Source of the DNA: Ruminococcus sp. AM22-13
Lineage (GTDB): Bacteria; Bacillota; Clostridia; Lachnospirales; Lachnospiraceae
Reading direction: 5' to 3'
DNA length: 64,000 bases
NCBI RefSeq assembly: GCF_003471165.1
Contig: NZ_QRIL01000012.1
Location: forward strand, 1-64,000
A model generated the notes under the pieces. It searched no databases and was not told where the DNA came from. It saw nothing but the letters and a program-made list of their open reading frames with translations. The translations under genes and the position numbers were made by a program. Positions 36,145-45,889 of the stretch are shown here, piece by piece; the first letter of the stretch is position 1; every line of letters begins with the position of its first letter.

Positions 36145-37028
36145 GCATGAAAATGATGAATGCAGCTTATCTGGTGGATAATGTCGCTCTGCTTTCCTTG
36201 CAGGAAAAGCAGGACGGCGTGGAATTCCACTGCTTTGATATGAACAGTAAGGTGCAGACCGCCGAAGGACGTATTGGCTGGGATGTGTTGGATAAACAGC
36301 CGTTTTCTACGCTGGAAGAAAGCGCGAGGATGGCGGCACTCCAGAAGATTCCCCAGCTTGACGGTCTTGCCGTTGCGCCGGTAGCCCCGGAGATGCTGGA
36401 GCAGATGCGAGGCGGCAGAAAGGTTCTTTGGCAGATGAAAAAGGCTGATCCTGAGCTGGAGAATGCTAAAAATATCCGGTTTATCACCAGCAACTACGAG
36501 GATCGGTTCAAAATCCCGGATGGCAGTGCGGTGGAGGTCGAGTATCCGAATCGAAAATTCTCAGCCCGCTGCGAATATATGGACGAATATCATCTGCGCC
36601 TTGGGTATGATGTTCTGCACATCTGTCAGCTGGCAGAAATGCTGGAACGCGGCGGTGGCACATGCCGCCCGGAGCCATTGATTACAGAAGAACACAGCGC
36701 ATGGGATTTGGGAAGCAAGGGCTTTCTTGCCATTCAGACCTGTGAGGACGGTTACGACTATACCTTATATCATAAGGACTTCACGGAAATTGACGGCGGA
36801 CAGATCGACAACCCGGAAATCAGCATGAATGCAGCCAGAGACCAGATTCTTTCGGATTATGGGTTCGGTGGACGCACCATGACGCGGATTGACTATGATG
36901 AACTTTGTGATCGAGCAGAGGATGCAGAAATCAGTAGACGGGAATCTGTGCTGGGTAAACTCTCGGATCTGTCTTCCAGAACGGATACACCAGCGAAAGC
37001 TGCCAAGGCGAAGGAGGCGGAGAGATGA
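36141..37028 (+). CDS. Polyvalent-domain protein (LPD16-like)
   Basis: 295 residues. The segment from about 190 to 245 (WDLGSKGFLAIQTCEDGYDY and onwards) resembles an LPD16-type large-polyvalent-protein domain found in phage and ICE proteins. The N-terminal half has no recognised family. The start overlaps the topB stop (ATGA) and the stop overlaps the next ATG, placing it inside a coupled operon. Function is unknown. Confidence 0.62.
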   Translation: MSMKMMNAAYLVDNVALLSLQEKQDGVEFHCFDMNSKVQTAEGRIGWDVLDKQPFSTLEESARMAALQKIPQLDGLAVAPVAPEMLEQMRGGRKVLWQMKKADPELENAKNIRFITSNYEDRFKIPDGSAVEVEYPNRKFSARCEYMDEYHLRLGYDVLHICQLAEMLERGGGTCRPEPLITEEHSAWDLGSKGFLAIQTCEDGYDYTLYHKDFTEIDGGQIDNPEISMNAARDQILSDYGFGGRTMTRIDYDELCDRAEDAEISRRESVLGKLSDLSSRTDTPAKAAKAKEAER

Positions 37029-37333
37029 AATATAAGCTTACGAAGGCAGAGCAGGAAACCGTCATCAATTTTGACAATGAACTGGATACTGCCAGTATTT
37101 ACACCCATGACAGCCGCCTGATTAAGAAGCTTCGGAAACTGCGAAAACAGTATCCGGAGCAGTTTGTTTTGGAGCATCGGGAGCAAGGGTCAGTCACTTA
37201 TACGATTCCGAAACGCTGTGTTGGTATCCGACCGCCTTATAGTGAAAAACGACGGGAACAGCAGCGACAGGAAGCAAAGGAAAACGGCCTGCCGTTTATG
37301 GAGAAGGGAGAAATGAACGATGGCAAGAATTGA
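37025..37333 (+). CDS. Basic hypothetical ICE protein
   Basis: 102 residues, Lys/Arg/Glu-rich. Contains IYTHDSRLIKKLRKLRKQYP near residues 26-45 and KRCVGIRPPYSEKRREQQR near 66-84. This small family recurs at the same place in related elements, but I know of no function; a nucleic-acid-binding role would fit the charge. It overlaps genes on both sides. Confidence 0.6.
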   Translation: MKYKLTKAEQETVINFDNELDTASIYTHDSRLIKKLRKLRKQYPEQFVLEHREQGSVTYTIPKRCVGIRPPYSEKRREQQRQEAKENGLPFMEKGEMNDGKN

Positions 37334-37913
37334 AAAATGGGATGAAGTGCATGGAAATCAGGCACCGGACGAAAGAATGATGGCATTTCTCGACAGCGCT
37401 ACCGACCAGTATGCGATTTTGCAGCTTCGCCGCAGCGAGAATACGGTATATGAACGCTTTTCGTCTATGCGCGAACTGGAACGGATGGGGCTGGAACCGG
37501 ATATTGACCATTATGAGGTGGTGTATACGGCTCCGCTTCTTCCATACAAGGATCAGAATACGATGTTGGAGGAACTGTATGCGAAATTCAATGTTTCCCG
37601 CCCTGATGATTTTACTGGGCATAGTCTTTCTGTGTCTGACATCGTGGCTTTACGGCAGAATGGTGTTGTAAGCTGTCACTATGTGGATTCCATCGGTTTC
37701 CAGGAACTGCCCGGATTTTTGAAACCGGAGAATTACCTGAAAGCCGCAGAAATGGCGATGGAGGACGATTACGGCATGATTGACGGCGTGATCAATAACG
37801 GAAAGAAGGAAGAACCGGCAGAGAAAGCATCGGTTCTGGATCAGCTGAAGGAAAAGCAGGAGGCGGTGCCGCCTGCGCCGCCTCGCAGGTGCTGCGAAGA
37901 AAAGGAGTTATAA
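37320..37913 (+). CDS. YodL and DUF4316 domain protein
   Basis: 197 residues. The YodL domain spans about residues 30-132, with the signature YEVVYTAPL, then GHSLSVSDIVAL and HYVDSIGFQELP. The remaining part, ending in a Pro/Arg/Cys-rich tail, corresponds to DUF4316. A second copy of this domain pair occurs in the nested element (48279-49779). Its molecular role is unknown; it is typical of the accessory block between TopB and the large helicase. Confidence 0.75.
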   Translation: MARIEKWDEVHGNQAPDERMMAFLDSATDQYAILQLRRSENTVYERFSSMRELERMGLEPDIDHYEVVYTAPLLPYKDQNTMLEELYAKFNVSRPDDFTGHSLSVSDIVALRQNGVVSCHYVDSIGFQELPGFLKPENYLKAAEMAMEDDYGMIDGVINNGKKEEPAEKASVLDQLKEKQEAVPPAPPRRCCEEKEL

Positions 37914-38120
37914 ATGCGTTTTACGGATGACGAATGGATGCTCATGATGCTTTACAGCCCTGGCACACGGACAGGGCTGATTGCAGAGCTTCAGACGATG
38001 CAAAAAAGTCTGACGGGCAGAGACAGAAACCTGCGCAGGTGGACGGCCTCGCTGCTTGCGAAACTGGCAGAGATGACAGATGCAGAATATGAGGCACTGG
38101 ATTTGTATCCGGACGAATAA
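37914..38120 (+). CDS. Transposon-transfer assisting protein family
   Basis: 68 residues, acidic, helical. The pattern LLAKLAEMTDAEYEAL near the C-terminus is the mark of the transposon-transfer-assisting (TTRAP) family. A homologue lies in the nested element at 49784. AAAAGGAG precedes the ATG. It follows the YodL gene without a gap, the same order as in the nested element. Confidence 0.7.
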   Translation: MRFTDDEWMLMMLYSPGTRTGLIAELQTMQKSLTGRDRNLRRWTASLLAKLAEMTDAEYEALDLYPDE

Positions 38121-38142
38121 GAGAGAGGAGGAAAATAGACAG

Positions 38143-41100
38143 ATGATGACGAAAACGGCTTATTATATGCAGATGGCACAGGAAGCTGCGGCACAGATCA
38201 CTGGCAGCAAAGAACAGTGGACAGCGTTTCTGACCACATCCGCAAGGCTTTATAAGTATCCTTTTGCGGAGCAGCTGATGATCTATAAGCAGAGGCCGGA
38301 AGCAACGGCCTGTGCGGAGTACGATCTCTGGAATGATCGGATGAACCGCTATGTGAAACGTGGTTCCAAGGGCATTGCTCTTTTGGATATGCGTGGCGAG
38401 CAGCCGAAACTGCGGTATGTATTTGATGTGGCAGATACCGGAGAACGGAAGAATTCACGTCCGGTACAGCTCTGGAAAATGAATGCGGAGCATGAGCAGC
38501 CGATCATTCGAGCAATGGATGCAGCGTTTGATGTGCCTGCCGGTGCCGGATCTCTGGAAAATCACATTATGGAAGCGGCGGAACGCCTTGCAAGGGATTA
38601 CTGGGAGGAAAACCACAGGCAGATCAGTGACATCGTTGCAGATTCCTATCTGGAAGGGTATGATGAACTCAACATCGGAGCTTCCTTTAAGAGAGCTGCC
38701 GCTGTCAGCATCGCATATTCCGTCTTTACCCGGACGGTGGGCAATGCAGATGACTATTTTGAGCACGAGGATTTTCTGGATATCTTTGATTTTAATACGC
38801 AGGCTGCCGCCAATGTGCTGGGAACTGCGGTCAGCGAAATGTCCAGCCAGATCTTCCGGGAAATTGAACGCACGATCCGAACCTATGAAAGAGATAAGCA
38901 GGCAGAAAGGAGCCAAAACTATGATGGAGCTGAATTACACGAAGAACGGCGATTACCTGATTCCGGACATCCAGTTGTCGGTGCAGGAACAGAAGCCGCT
39001 GGGCAAGTACGGGAGGATGCGCAGAGCGTTCCTGCAGGAGAACAACACGCTGCTGTACAATCACCTGATCCTAACCGAGAAGCTGTATCCGCACCTTTGG
39101 GAGATTCAGGAGACCGCGACCGCACGGATGGAGCAGATGATGGCGGAACTTCTGAAAGCGAATCCGGCACCGGACAAGAAATCGAACCAGATGGCCTGGG
39201 TGCAGCACATGAACATGCTGAAAGCGCAGGCAGAGGAAGTCATTCTGACGGAACTTATCAACAGCTAAATTTTATGAGCCTGTTTCAGTCCGAAGCAGAG
39301 CAGATTCAGAAAATTGATGCGGCGGCAGAAAATGCAGCCAGAGAAGCGGAGAGCGAAAAGCCCTCCGCTTTTGTCATTTCTGAGGATGAAATCGACCGGA
39401 TGCTGCGGACAGGCTCCAATTTTGAGGGCGGAAAAATCCGTATTTATGCGCTGTATCAGCAGCAAGGGGACGCAAAAGAACGAGCTGCATTTCTGAAAGC
39501 GGAATATGGTATCGGTGGTCACAGCTATACCTTTATGGATGGCAGTCGCGGTTTTGCGGATTATGACGGGAAAGGCATTCTGCTTCGCAATTATGGTCAT
39601 GACCGGGAAGTACGCCTCACATGGTCGGCGGTGGATAAGCGGTTAGACCGGCTTGTGGAAAATGGTCAGTACCTGACTGCTCTGGAAATGGAAGAGTATC
39701 GAAAGCTGGAGCAGGAATACGGCGCGCCGCTTCCTATGCCGACTGCTGCCCATGTCTTTCCTCCAACGCCACCGGAACACTACGATACTGGAAATGAGCA
39801 TGTGGACAACATGCTGAATACGGCTGCGGATGTCTATGCCCGGAGTGAACTGGCGGCACCCCAGCGTTTTACCGTGATGGAGACAGACGATGGCTATGCG
39901 GTCTGGGATGATATTCAGGACGGCATTCATGTAGAGCCGGATGGTGTCAGCGAGGAGTTTACCAGCGAATGGGAGGCAGAGACCTACCGTCAGCAACTGA
40001 TTAAAAAAGTCCAGGAACGGGAGGCCAAAGACTGGCTCTATGTTGAGCAGAGTAAACAGAATTTGCAGCAGGACATTCCATTCCCGGATGTGGAATCCGA
40101 AGAAGCACCGGAAGCGGTTCACGCAGAGGCAGATCCTCTGGTGCTGGAAATGCAGGAACACGCCAGAGAACTTGCCAGAGAGTCAGGCTATGCACCGAAT
40201 GAACGATTTGTGGTCACGATGACCGGCGAGAATTTCCCGGATTCTAAGGATGCGTTTGCCATCTGGGATTATGTTAAAGAAGAGTATTACGGATATTCGG
40301 ACGGAAAAGTGCAGACATTTGCCGATTATGTGAGTGCGTCAGAGGCGTTGCAGGAGATTCGCGGCAGGAATATGGAGGCTGAAAAAGAGCCTGCGACTGT
40401 GCAGCCAGAACCGGCAGCTCCGGTGCAGCCGGATTATCGTGTCGGTGATACGCTGTATCTGGACGGAAAGGCATTTACGATTGAAAAAGTCGGGCTTTTC
40501 GACGTGGAGCTTCGGGACCCGGATTCCGTGTATCCGATCTTCCGCTCGGAAAGCAAGGAGAATCTGGCAAGACTTTTGGGGCATGAGGAAAATGTTCACC
40601 TGCACAATCTGGTGGTTGATCTGAATCCTGGCAGAGAAAAGCAAAGTGAAGAACAGCACTTGACTATCCAGGAGACAGAACCGGAGAGCACTCATGCAGA
40701 AAACTACCGCATCAACAGCTTTCATCTCGGTGAAGGCAGCCCAAAGCAGAAATTCCGTGCCAACATGGATGCCATCTACACGCTGAAAGCCTTAGAAAAT
40801 CAGCATAGGGATGCGACACCGGAGGAACAGGAAACGCTGGCCAATTATGTCGGCTGGGGTGGGCTGGCAGATGCCTTTGACGCAGAGAAAACTGCCTGGA
40901 CAGGCGAATATAAGGAGCTGAAAGCAGCTCTTACGGAAGAAGAATATGCCGCAGCCAGGGCTTCGACTCTGAATGCGCATTACACCAGCCCTACCGTGAT
41001 CCGTGCAATCTATGAGGCATTGGACGGTATGGGATTTGAGAAAGGCAATATTCTGGAACCTTCGATGGGTGTCGGCAACTTCTTCGGTATGCTGCCGGAT

Positions 41101-44100
41101 TCCATGCTGGGAAGCAGACTGTATGGTGTGGAACTGGATTCCATCACCGGGCGCATTGCGCAGAAATTGTATCCGCAGGCAGAAATCAAGGTGGCAGGCT
41201 TTGAAACCACCGACCGGCGCGACTTCTATGATCTGGCCGTGGGCAATGTGCCCTTTGGCAACTACCGTGTCAGCGATAAGCCCTATGATAAACTCGGATT
41301 TTCTATCCACAACTATTTCTTTGCCAAGGCATTGGATCAGGTTCGTCCCGGTGGCATCGTGGCCTTTGTTACCAGCCGCTACACGATGGATTCCAAGAAT
41401 CCGGACGCGCGAAAGTATCTGGCGCAACGGGCAGAACTGCTGGGGGCTATTCGACTTCCTAACAACGCATTCCGTGCCAATGCCGGTACAGATGTAGTGT
41501 CGGATATCATTTTTCTGCAAAAGAGAGACCATCCTATTGATATCGAACCGGATTGGGTGCATCTGGGGCTGACATCGGAGGGTATTACCCTCAACAGCTA
41601 TTTTGTTGACCACCCGGAAATGGTGCTGGGTGAGATTACAACGGAAAGTACCCAGTACGGCAAGGAAGAATGTACGGTCATTCCGATTCCGGATGAGGAT
41701 CTGGGAGACCAGCTGCATGAGGCTGTGCAGCATATCGGCGGTCACTATGAAGCGCAGGAGCTGGCACCGGAGGAAGAACTGTCCTTGCAGGGCGAAACCA
41801 TTCCGGCAGACCCCAATGTAAAGAACTTCTCCTATGCGGTGGTGGATGGGGATGTCTACTTCCGTGAGAACAGCATCATGCGAAAGGCTGACCTTTCTGC
41901 GACAGCCACCGGCAGGATCAAGGGCATGGTGGAGCTTCGTACCATTGTGCAGGAACTGATCGACTATCAGCTGAACGATTATCCGGAGGACGCGATTGCC
42001 CAGAAACAGCGGGAACTGAATGTAGCCTATGACCGATTCGCCGATCAGTATGGGCTTATCAACTCCCGTGCAAATGCGCAGGCTTTTTCAGAAGATTCGT
42101 CTTATTATCTGCTCTGCTCTCTGGAAAATGTAGATGAAAACGGCAGGCTGGAATCCAAGGCGGATATGTTCACCAAACGGACGATTCGACCGGAACGGGC
42201 TGTTACCAGCGTAGATACTCCGGCAGAGGCTCTGGCAATCTCCATCGGAGAGCGCGGCAAAGTGGATTTGCCCTATATGTCGGAGCTTTTAGGTACACCG
42301 GGAGAATATGAAAAAATCCGGCAGGAACTGCATGGTGTCATTTTCAAAGACCCGATGACGCAGGGCGGCGAGGAAAACGGATGGGTGACGGCTGATGAAT
42401 ATCTGTCCGGCAATGTCCGTGAAAAGCTCCGTGTGGCAGAACTGGCTGCGGCTTCGGACTCTGCCTTTGCAGTGAACACGGAATATTTGAGAAAGGCGCA
42501 GCCGAAAGACCTGGATGCGTCGGAGATTGATGTGCGCCTTGGTGCCACATGGGTCAATCGGGATTATATCCAGCAGTTTATGGAAGAAACCTTTGAACCG
42601 CCGTTTTACCTGCGCCGAAACATTGAAGTGAAATTCTCTCCCATGACGGCAGAATGGCAGATCACTGGCAAGAGTACACCGAGCCGGAATGATGTTCATG
42701 CCTATATGACCTACGGCACCAGCCGTGCCAATGCCTACCGGATTCTGGAGGATACGCTGAATCTGCGGGATATCCGTATCTACGATACCGTGGAGGATGC
42801 AGACGGCAAGCAGAAGCGCGTTCTGAATAAAAAGGAGACCACCCTCGCCCAGCAGAAACAGCAGGCCATTAAGGATGCGTTCCAGAACTGGGTGTGGAAA
42901 GACCCTTATCGCCGTGCGGAACTGGTGGAAAAGTATAACGAGCTGTTCAACAGTACCCGTCCCCGTGAATACGATGGTTCTCATATCCGCTTTGGCGGCA
43001 TGAATCCGGAAATCCGGCTGCGGGAACACCAGCAGAATGCCATTGCTCATGTGCTGTACGGCGGCAATACGCTGCTGGCTCACGAGGTAGGTGCCGGTAA
43101 GACCTTTGAGATGGCCGCTTCTGCTATGGAGGCAAAGAGGTTGGGACTGTGCCAGAAATCCATGTTCGTTGTTCCGAATCATTTGACCCTTCAGTGGGCA
43201 AACGAGTTCCTGCGCCTGTATCCGAGTGCAAAATTGCTGGTGGCAAGCAAAAAGGACTTTGAGACTGCCCGAAGAAAAAAGTTCTGCGCACGAATTGCCA
43301 CTGGCGATTATGATGCGGTCATCATCGGGCATTCTCAGTTTGAGAAAATCCCGGTGTCCGCAGAACGGCAGGAGCGGATTTTGACTGCCCAGATTGATGA
43401 AATCGAAAATGCCATTGCTGAGATGAAATCCCAGAATGGCGAACGTTTCTCCATCAAACAGATGGAAAAAACCCGGAAAGGATTGGAGGCGAGATTGGAG
43501 AAACTCCGGGCAACCGACCGAAAGGACGATGTGATTACCTTTGAGCAGCTGGGCGTAGACCGGTTGTTTGTAGACGAGGCACACGCGTTTAAGAACCTGT
43601 TTCTCTACACAAAAATGCGCAATGTCGCAGGCTTGTCCACTTCGGAAGCGCAGAAATCTTCGGATATGTTTATGAAGTGCCAGTATATGGACGAGCTGAC
43701 AGGTGGGCGCGGCATCATCTTTGCGACCGGAACCCCGGTCAGCAACAGCATGACGGAGCTTTATACCATGATGCGGTATCTCCAGTATGGCACGTTACAG
43801 CAAAAAGGGCTGACCCATTTCGACAGCTGGGCTTCTACCTTTGGTGAGACCACCACGGCCATTGAGCTGGCACCGGAAGGAACCGGATACCGGGCAAGAA
43901 CAAGATTTGCAAAGTTCTTCAACCTGCCGGAGCTGATGAATATGTTCAAGGAAGTGGCAGATATCAAGACTTCCGATCAGCTGCATCTGCCGGTGCCGGA
44001 GGCAAAGTTTGAAACCGTGGTAGTGCAGCCCTCGGAGCATCAGCAGGCGATGGTGGCGGAGCTTTCGGAACGGGCGGCGGCTGTGCATTCCGGTGTGGTA

Positions 44101-45528
44101 GACCCATCGGTCGATAATATGCTGAAAGTCACATCGGATGGCAGAAAGCTGGGGCTGGATCAGCGGCTGATGAATCCGCTTCTTCCGGATGACCCCAACA
44201 GCAAGCTCAACGCCTGTGTGCGGAATGTGCTTCGGATTTATGAGGAAGGACAGTCGGATAAGCTGACCCAGTTACTGTTCTGCGACCTCAGCACGCCGAA
44301 GAACGATGGAACCTTCAATGTCTATGAGGATATCCGCGCCAAACTCATCCAGTCCGGCGTACCGGAGGAAGAAATCGCATTTATCCATGATGCGGATACC
44401 GAGGCAAAAAAGAAAGATTTGTTTGCCAAAGTCCGTACCGGACAGGTGCGGGTGTTGTTAGGTTCGACACAGAAGATGGGCGCAGGCACGAACGTGCAGG
44501 ACAGACTGGTGGCCGTGCATCATTTGGATGTGGGTTGGCGGCCTGCGGACATGACCCAGCGAAATGGTCGTATCATCCGTCAGGGCAACCGCAACAAAGA
44601 AGTGCAGGTTTATCAGTATGTGACGGAAGGAACCTTTGATGCCTACCTCTATCAGACACTGGAGAATAAGCAGAAGTTTATCAGCCAGATCATGACCAGC
44701 AAATCTCCGGTTCGTTCCTGTGATGATGTGGATGAGCAGGCACTTTCCTATGCGGAGATCAAGGCACTTTGTGCAGGAGACCCGCAAATCAAGGAAAAAA
44801 TGGACTTGGATGTAGATGTTGCAAGACTGAAGGTGCTGAAAGCAGATCATCAGAGCCAGCAGTACCGATTGGAGGATAAGCTGATGAAATATTTCCCTGC
44901 GGAGATTGAGAAAACACAGGGGTTCATCAAGGGCTTTCAGTCGGATATCCGGACGGTGGCGGCACATCCGCTGCCGGAAGAGGGTTTCTGCGGCATGGAG
45001 GTGAAGAGCACACGCTTTATTGAAAAAGCCGAGGCCGGTGAAGCAATCCTTGCGGTCTGTAAAGCCAATCAGAGTCTGGAGCCGGTACCGCTTGGCAGTT
45101 ATCGAGGTTTCAAGATGGAACTGGCATTTGACAGCTTCCAGAAAGAGTATCAGGTACTGCTGAAAGGCGAGATGACCCACCGGGTACCCATCGGAACCAG
45201 TGCTGCGGGTAATATCCAGCGTCTGGACAATGCTCTTGCTGGGATTCCTGCAAGATTGGAAAAGGCAGAACAGCAGTTGGACAGTCTTAGGAGCCAGCAG
45301 GAAGCTGCGCAGGCCGAGCTTGGAAAACCGTTTCCCCAGGAGGCAGAACTGGCAGAGAAGAGTGCAAGACTGGCAGAATTGGACGCACTGCTGAATATGG
45401 ATGACCGTGGAAATGATGATCCTGACCGTGAGAATACAACAGAAAAGCCGTCTGTCCTGGCAGAGCTGCGTGATCGTGCTGGTCGCATTCCGCCGATGAC
45501 ACATCGGGATGAGGAGGTGGCACTATGA
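38143..45528 (+). CDS. Giant polyvalent protein: ArdC-like N-terminus, N6-adenine methylase, SNF2-type helicase
   Basis: 2,461 residues. The first 120 residues resemble the ArdC-type N-terminal domain. LPD-type domains fill the part up to about 850. A class I methyltransferase follows: motif I EPSMGVGNFF near residue 970 and motif IV VGNVPFGNY near 1032 (variant of NPPY). A superfamily 2 helicase comes next: Walker A HEVGAGKT near 1647, DEAH in VDEAHAFKN near 1810, motif VI QRNGRIIRQG near 2138. Such proteins are thought to protect or remodel incoming DNA during transfer. Residues 260-376 are an acidic, low-complexity linker encoded by DNA that carries tnpV in another frame. AGGAGG precedes ATG 38143. 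Confidence 0.9.
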   Translation: MMTKTAYYMQMAQEAAAQITGSKEQWTAFLTTSARLYKYPFAEQLMIYKQRPEATACAEYDLWNDRMNRYVKRGSKGIALLDMRGEQPKLRYVFDVADTGERKNSRPVQLWKMNAEHEQPIIRAMDAAFDVPAGAGSLENHIMEAAERLARDYWEENHRQISDIVADSYLEGYDELNIGASFKRAAAVSIAYSVFTRTVGNADDYFEHEDFLDIFDFNTQAAANVLGTAVSEMSSQIFREIERTIRTYERDKQAERSQNYDGAELHEERRLPDSGHPVVGAGTEAAGQVREDAQSVPAGEQHAAVQSPDPNREAVSAPLGDSGDRDRTDGADDGGTSESESGTGQEIEPDGLGAAHEHAESAGRGSHSDGTYQQLNFMSLFQSEAEQIQKIDAAAENAAREAESEKPSAFVISEDEIDRMLRTGSNFEGGKIRIYALYQQQGDAKERAAFLKAEYGIGGHSYTFMDGSRGFADYDGKGILLRNYGHDREVRLTWSAVDKRLDRLVENGQYLTALEMEEYRKLEQEYGAPLPMPTAAHVFPPTPPEHYDTGNEHVDNMLNTAADVYARSELAAPQRFTVMETDDGYAVWDDIQDGIHVEPDGVSEEFTSEWEAETYRQQLIKKVQEREAKDWLYVEQSKQNLQQDIPFPDVESEEAPEAVHAEADPLVLEMQEHARELARESGYAPNERFVVTMTGENFPDSKDAFAIWDYVKEEYYGYSDGKVQTFADYVSASEALQEIRGRNMEAEKEPATVQPEPAAPVQPDYRVGDTLYLDGKAFTIEKVGLFDVELRDPDSVYPIFRSESKENLARLLGHEENVHLHNLVVDLNPGREKQSEEQHLTIQETEPESTHAENYRINSFHLGEGSPKQKFRANMDAIYTLKALENQHRDATPEEQETLANYVGWGGLADAFDAEKTAWTGEYKELKAALTEEEYAAARASTLNAHYTSPTVIRAIYEALDGMGFEKGNILEPSMGVGNFFGMLPDSMLGSRLYGVELDSITGRIAQKLYPQAEIKVAGFETTDRRDFYDLAVGNVPFGNYRVSDKPYDKLGFSIHNYFFAKALDQVRPGGIVAFVTSRYTMDSKNPDARKYLAQRAELLGAIRLPNNAFRANAGTDVVSDIIFLQKRDHPIDIEPDWVHLGLTSEGITLNSYFVDHPEMVLGEITTESTQYGKEECTVIPIPDEDLGDQLHEAVQHIGGHYEAQELAPEEELSLQGETIPADPNVKNFSYAVVDGDVYFRENSIMRKADLSATATGRIKGMVELRTIVQELIDYQLNDYPEDAIAQKQRELNVAYDRFADQYGLINSRANAQAFSEDSSYYLLCSLENVDENGRLESKADMFTKRTIRPERAVTSVDTPAEALAISIGERGKVDLPYMSELLGTPGEYEKIRQELHGVIFKDPMTQGGEENGWVTADEYLSGNVREKLRVAELAAASDSAFAVNTEYLRKAQPKDLDASEIDVRLGATWVNRDYIQQFMEETFEPPFYLRRNIEVKFSPMTAEWQITGKSTPSRNDVHAYMTYGTSRANAYRILEDTLNLRDIRIYDTVEDADGKQKRVLNKKETTLAQQKQQAIKDAFQNWVWKDPYRRAELVEKYNELFNSTRPREYDGSHIRFGGMNPEIRLREHQQNAIAHVLYGGNTLLAHEVGAGKTFEMAASAMEAKRLGLCQKSMFVVPNHLTLQWANEFLRLYPSAKLLVASKKDFETARRKKFCARIATGDYDAVIIGHSQFEKIPVSAERQERILTAQIDEIENAIAEMKSQNGERFSIKQMEKTRKGLEARLEKLRATDRKDDVITFEQLGVDRLFVDEAHAFKNLFLYTKMRNVAGLSTSEAQKSSDMFMKCQYMDELTGGRGIIFATGTPVSNSMTELYTMMRYLQYGTLQQKGLTHFDSWASTFGETTTAIELAPEGTGYRARTRFAKFFNLPELMNMFKEVADIKTSDQLHLPVPEAKFETVVVQPSEHQQAMVAELSERAAAVHSGVVDPSVDNMLKVTSDGRKLGLDQRLMNPLLPDDPNSKLNACVRNVLRIYEEGQSDKLTQLLFCDLSTPKNDGTFNVYEDIRAKLIQSGVPEEEIAFIHDADTEAKKKDLFAKVRTGQVRVLLGSTQKMGAGTNVQDRLVAVHHLDVGWRPADMTQRNGRIIRQGNRNKEVQVYQYVTEGTFDAYLYQTLENKQKFISQIMTSKSPVRSCDDVDEQALSYAEIKALCAGDPQIKEKMDLDVDVARLKVLKADHQSQQYRLEDKLMKYFPAEIEKTQGFIKGFQSDIRTVAAHPLPEEGFCGMEVKSTRFIEKAEAGEAILAVCKANQSLEPVPLGSYRGFKMELAFDSFQKEYQVLLKGEMTHRVPIGTSAAGNIQRLDNALAGIPARLEKAEQQLDSLRSQQEAAQAELGKPFPQEAELAEKSARLAELDALLNMDDRGNDDPDRENTTEKPSVLAELRDRAGRIPPMTHRDEEVAL
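38921..39268 (+). CDS. tnpV: TnpV family protein, overprinted within the giant helicase gene
   Basis: 115 residues in the +1 frame relative to the surrounding gene. The sequence NYTKNGDYLIPDI, then GKYGRMRRAFL, NHLILTEKLYPHLWEI and QMAWVQHMNMLKAQAEEV follows the TnpV family of Tn4451-like transposons from end to end. Its own ribosome binding site AAAGGAG (38906-38912) is eight bases before the ATG (ATGATG; 38921 or 38924). The host frame encodes only an acidic linker here. TnpV is of unknown function, typically near mobilization or recombination genes. Confidence 0.8.
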   Translation: MMELNYTKNGDYLIPDIQLSVQEQKPLGKYGRMRRAFLQENNTLLYNHLILTEKLYPHLWEIQETATARMEQMMAELLKANPAPDKKSNQMAWVQHMNMLKAQAEEVILTELINS

Positions 45529-45857
45529 GTGTTCGGGAACACTGGATCAATGTCCGGGTGAACCCGGAAGAGCTGGCGAGGATTCGTGAAAAGCAGAAGG
45601 AATTGGGTATTCGGAATACCGGTGCCTATATGAGAAAGATGGCGATGGACGGGTACTGCGTAAATCTTGATTTGTCGGATGTGGCGCAGGTATCCATCCT
45701 TCTTCGCCGATGCAGCAACAACCTGAATCAGTACGCAAAACGCGCCAATGAATCTGGAAGCATCTATGCGGAGGATATCCGGGATTTGCAGAGACGGCTG
45801 GATGAACTCTGGGAGATGCAGAAGCTGATCCTGAAGAGGCTTTCTGGTATTCGCTGA
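45525..45857 (+). CDS. MobC-like relaxosome protein of the ICE
   Basis: 110 residues. A ribbon-helix-helix type accessory protein that binds oriT and helps the relaxase. The N-terminal WINVRVNPEELARIREKQ and the MobC segment SNNLNQYAKRANESGS are typical. The start overlaps the stop of the giant gene (ATGA). The cognate relaxase is 800 bases downstream, so the region between may hold oriT. Confidence 0.88.
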   Translation: MSVREHWINVRVNPEELARIREKQKELGIRNTGAYMRKMAMDGYCVNLDLSDVAQVSILLRRCSNNLNQYAKRANESGSIYAEDIRDLQRRLDELWEMQKLILKRLSGIR

Positions 45858-45889
45858 CGGCGCAAATGTGCGGGATTTCTACAGCACAT

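Noticed and set aside
42289..43584. 431-codon minus-strand frame opposite the helicase domain
   Set aside because: Antisense shadow; the plus strand has intact helicase motifs here.
38143..45528. Classical restriction-modification system
   Set aside because: The methylase domain is part of a transfer-associated polyvalent protein; no restriction endonuclease or specificity subunit is nearby.
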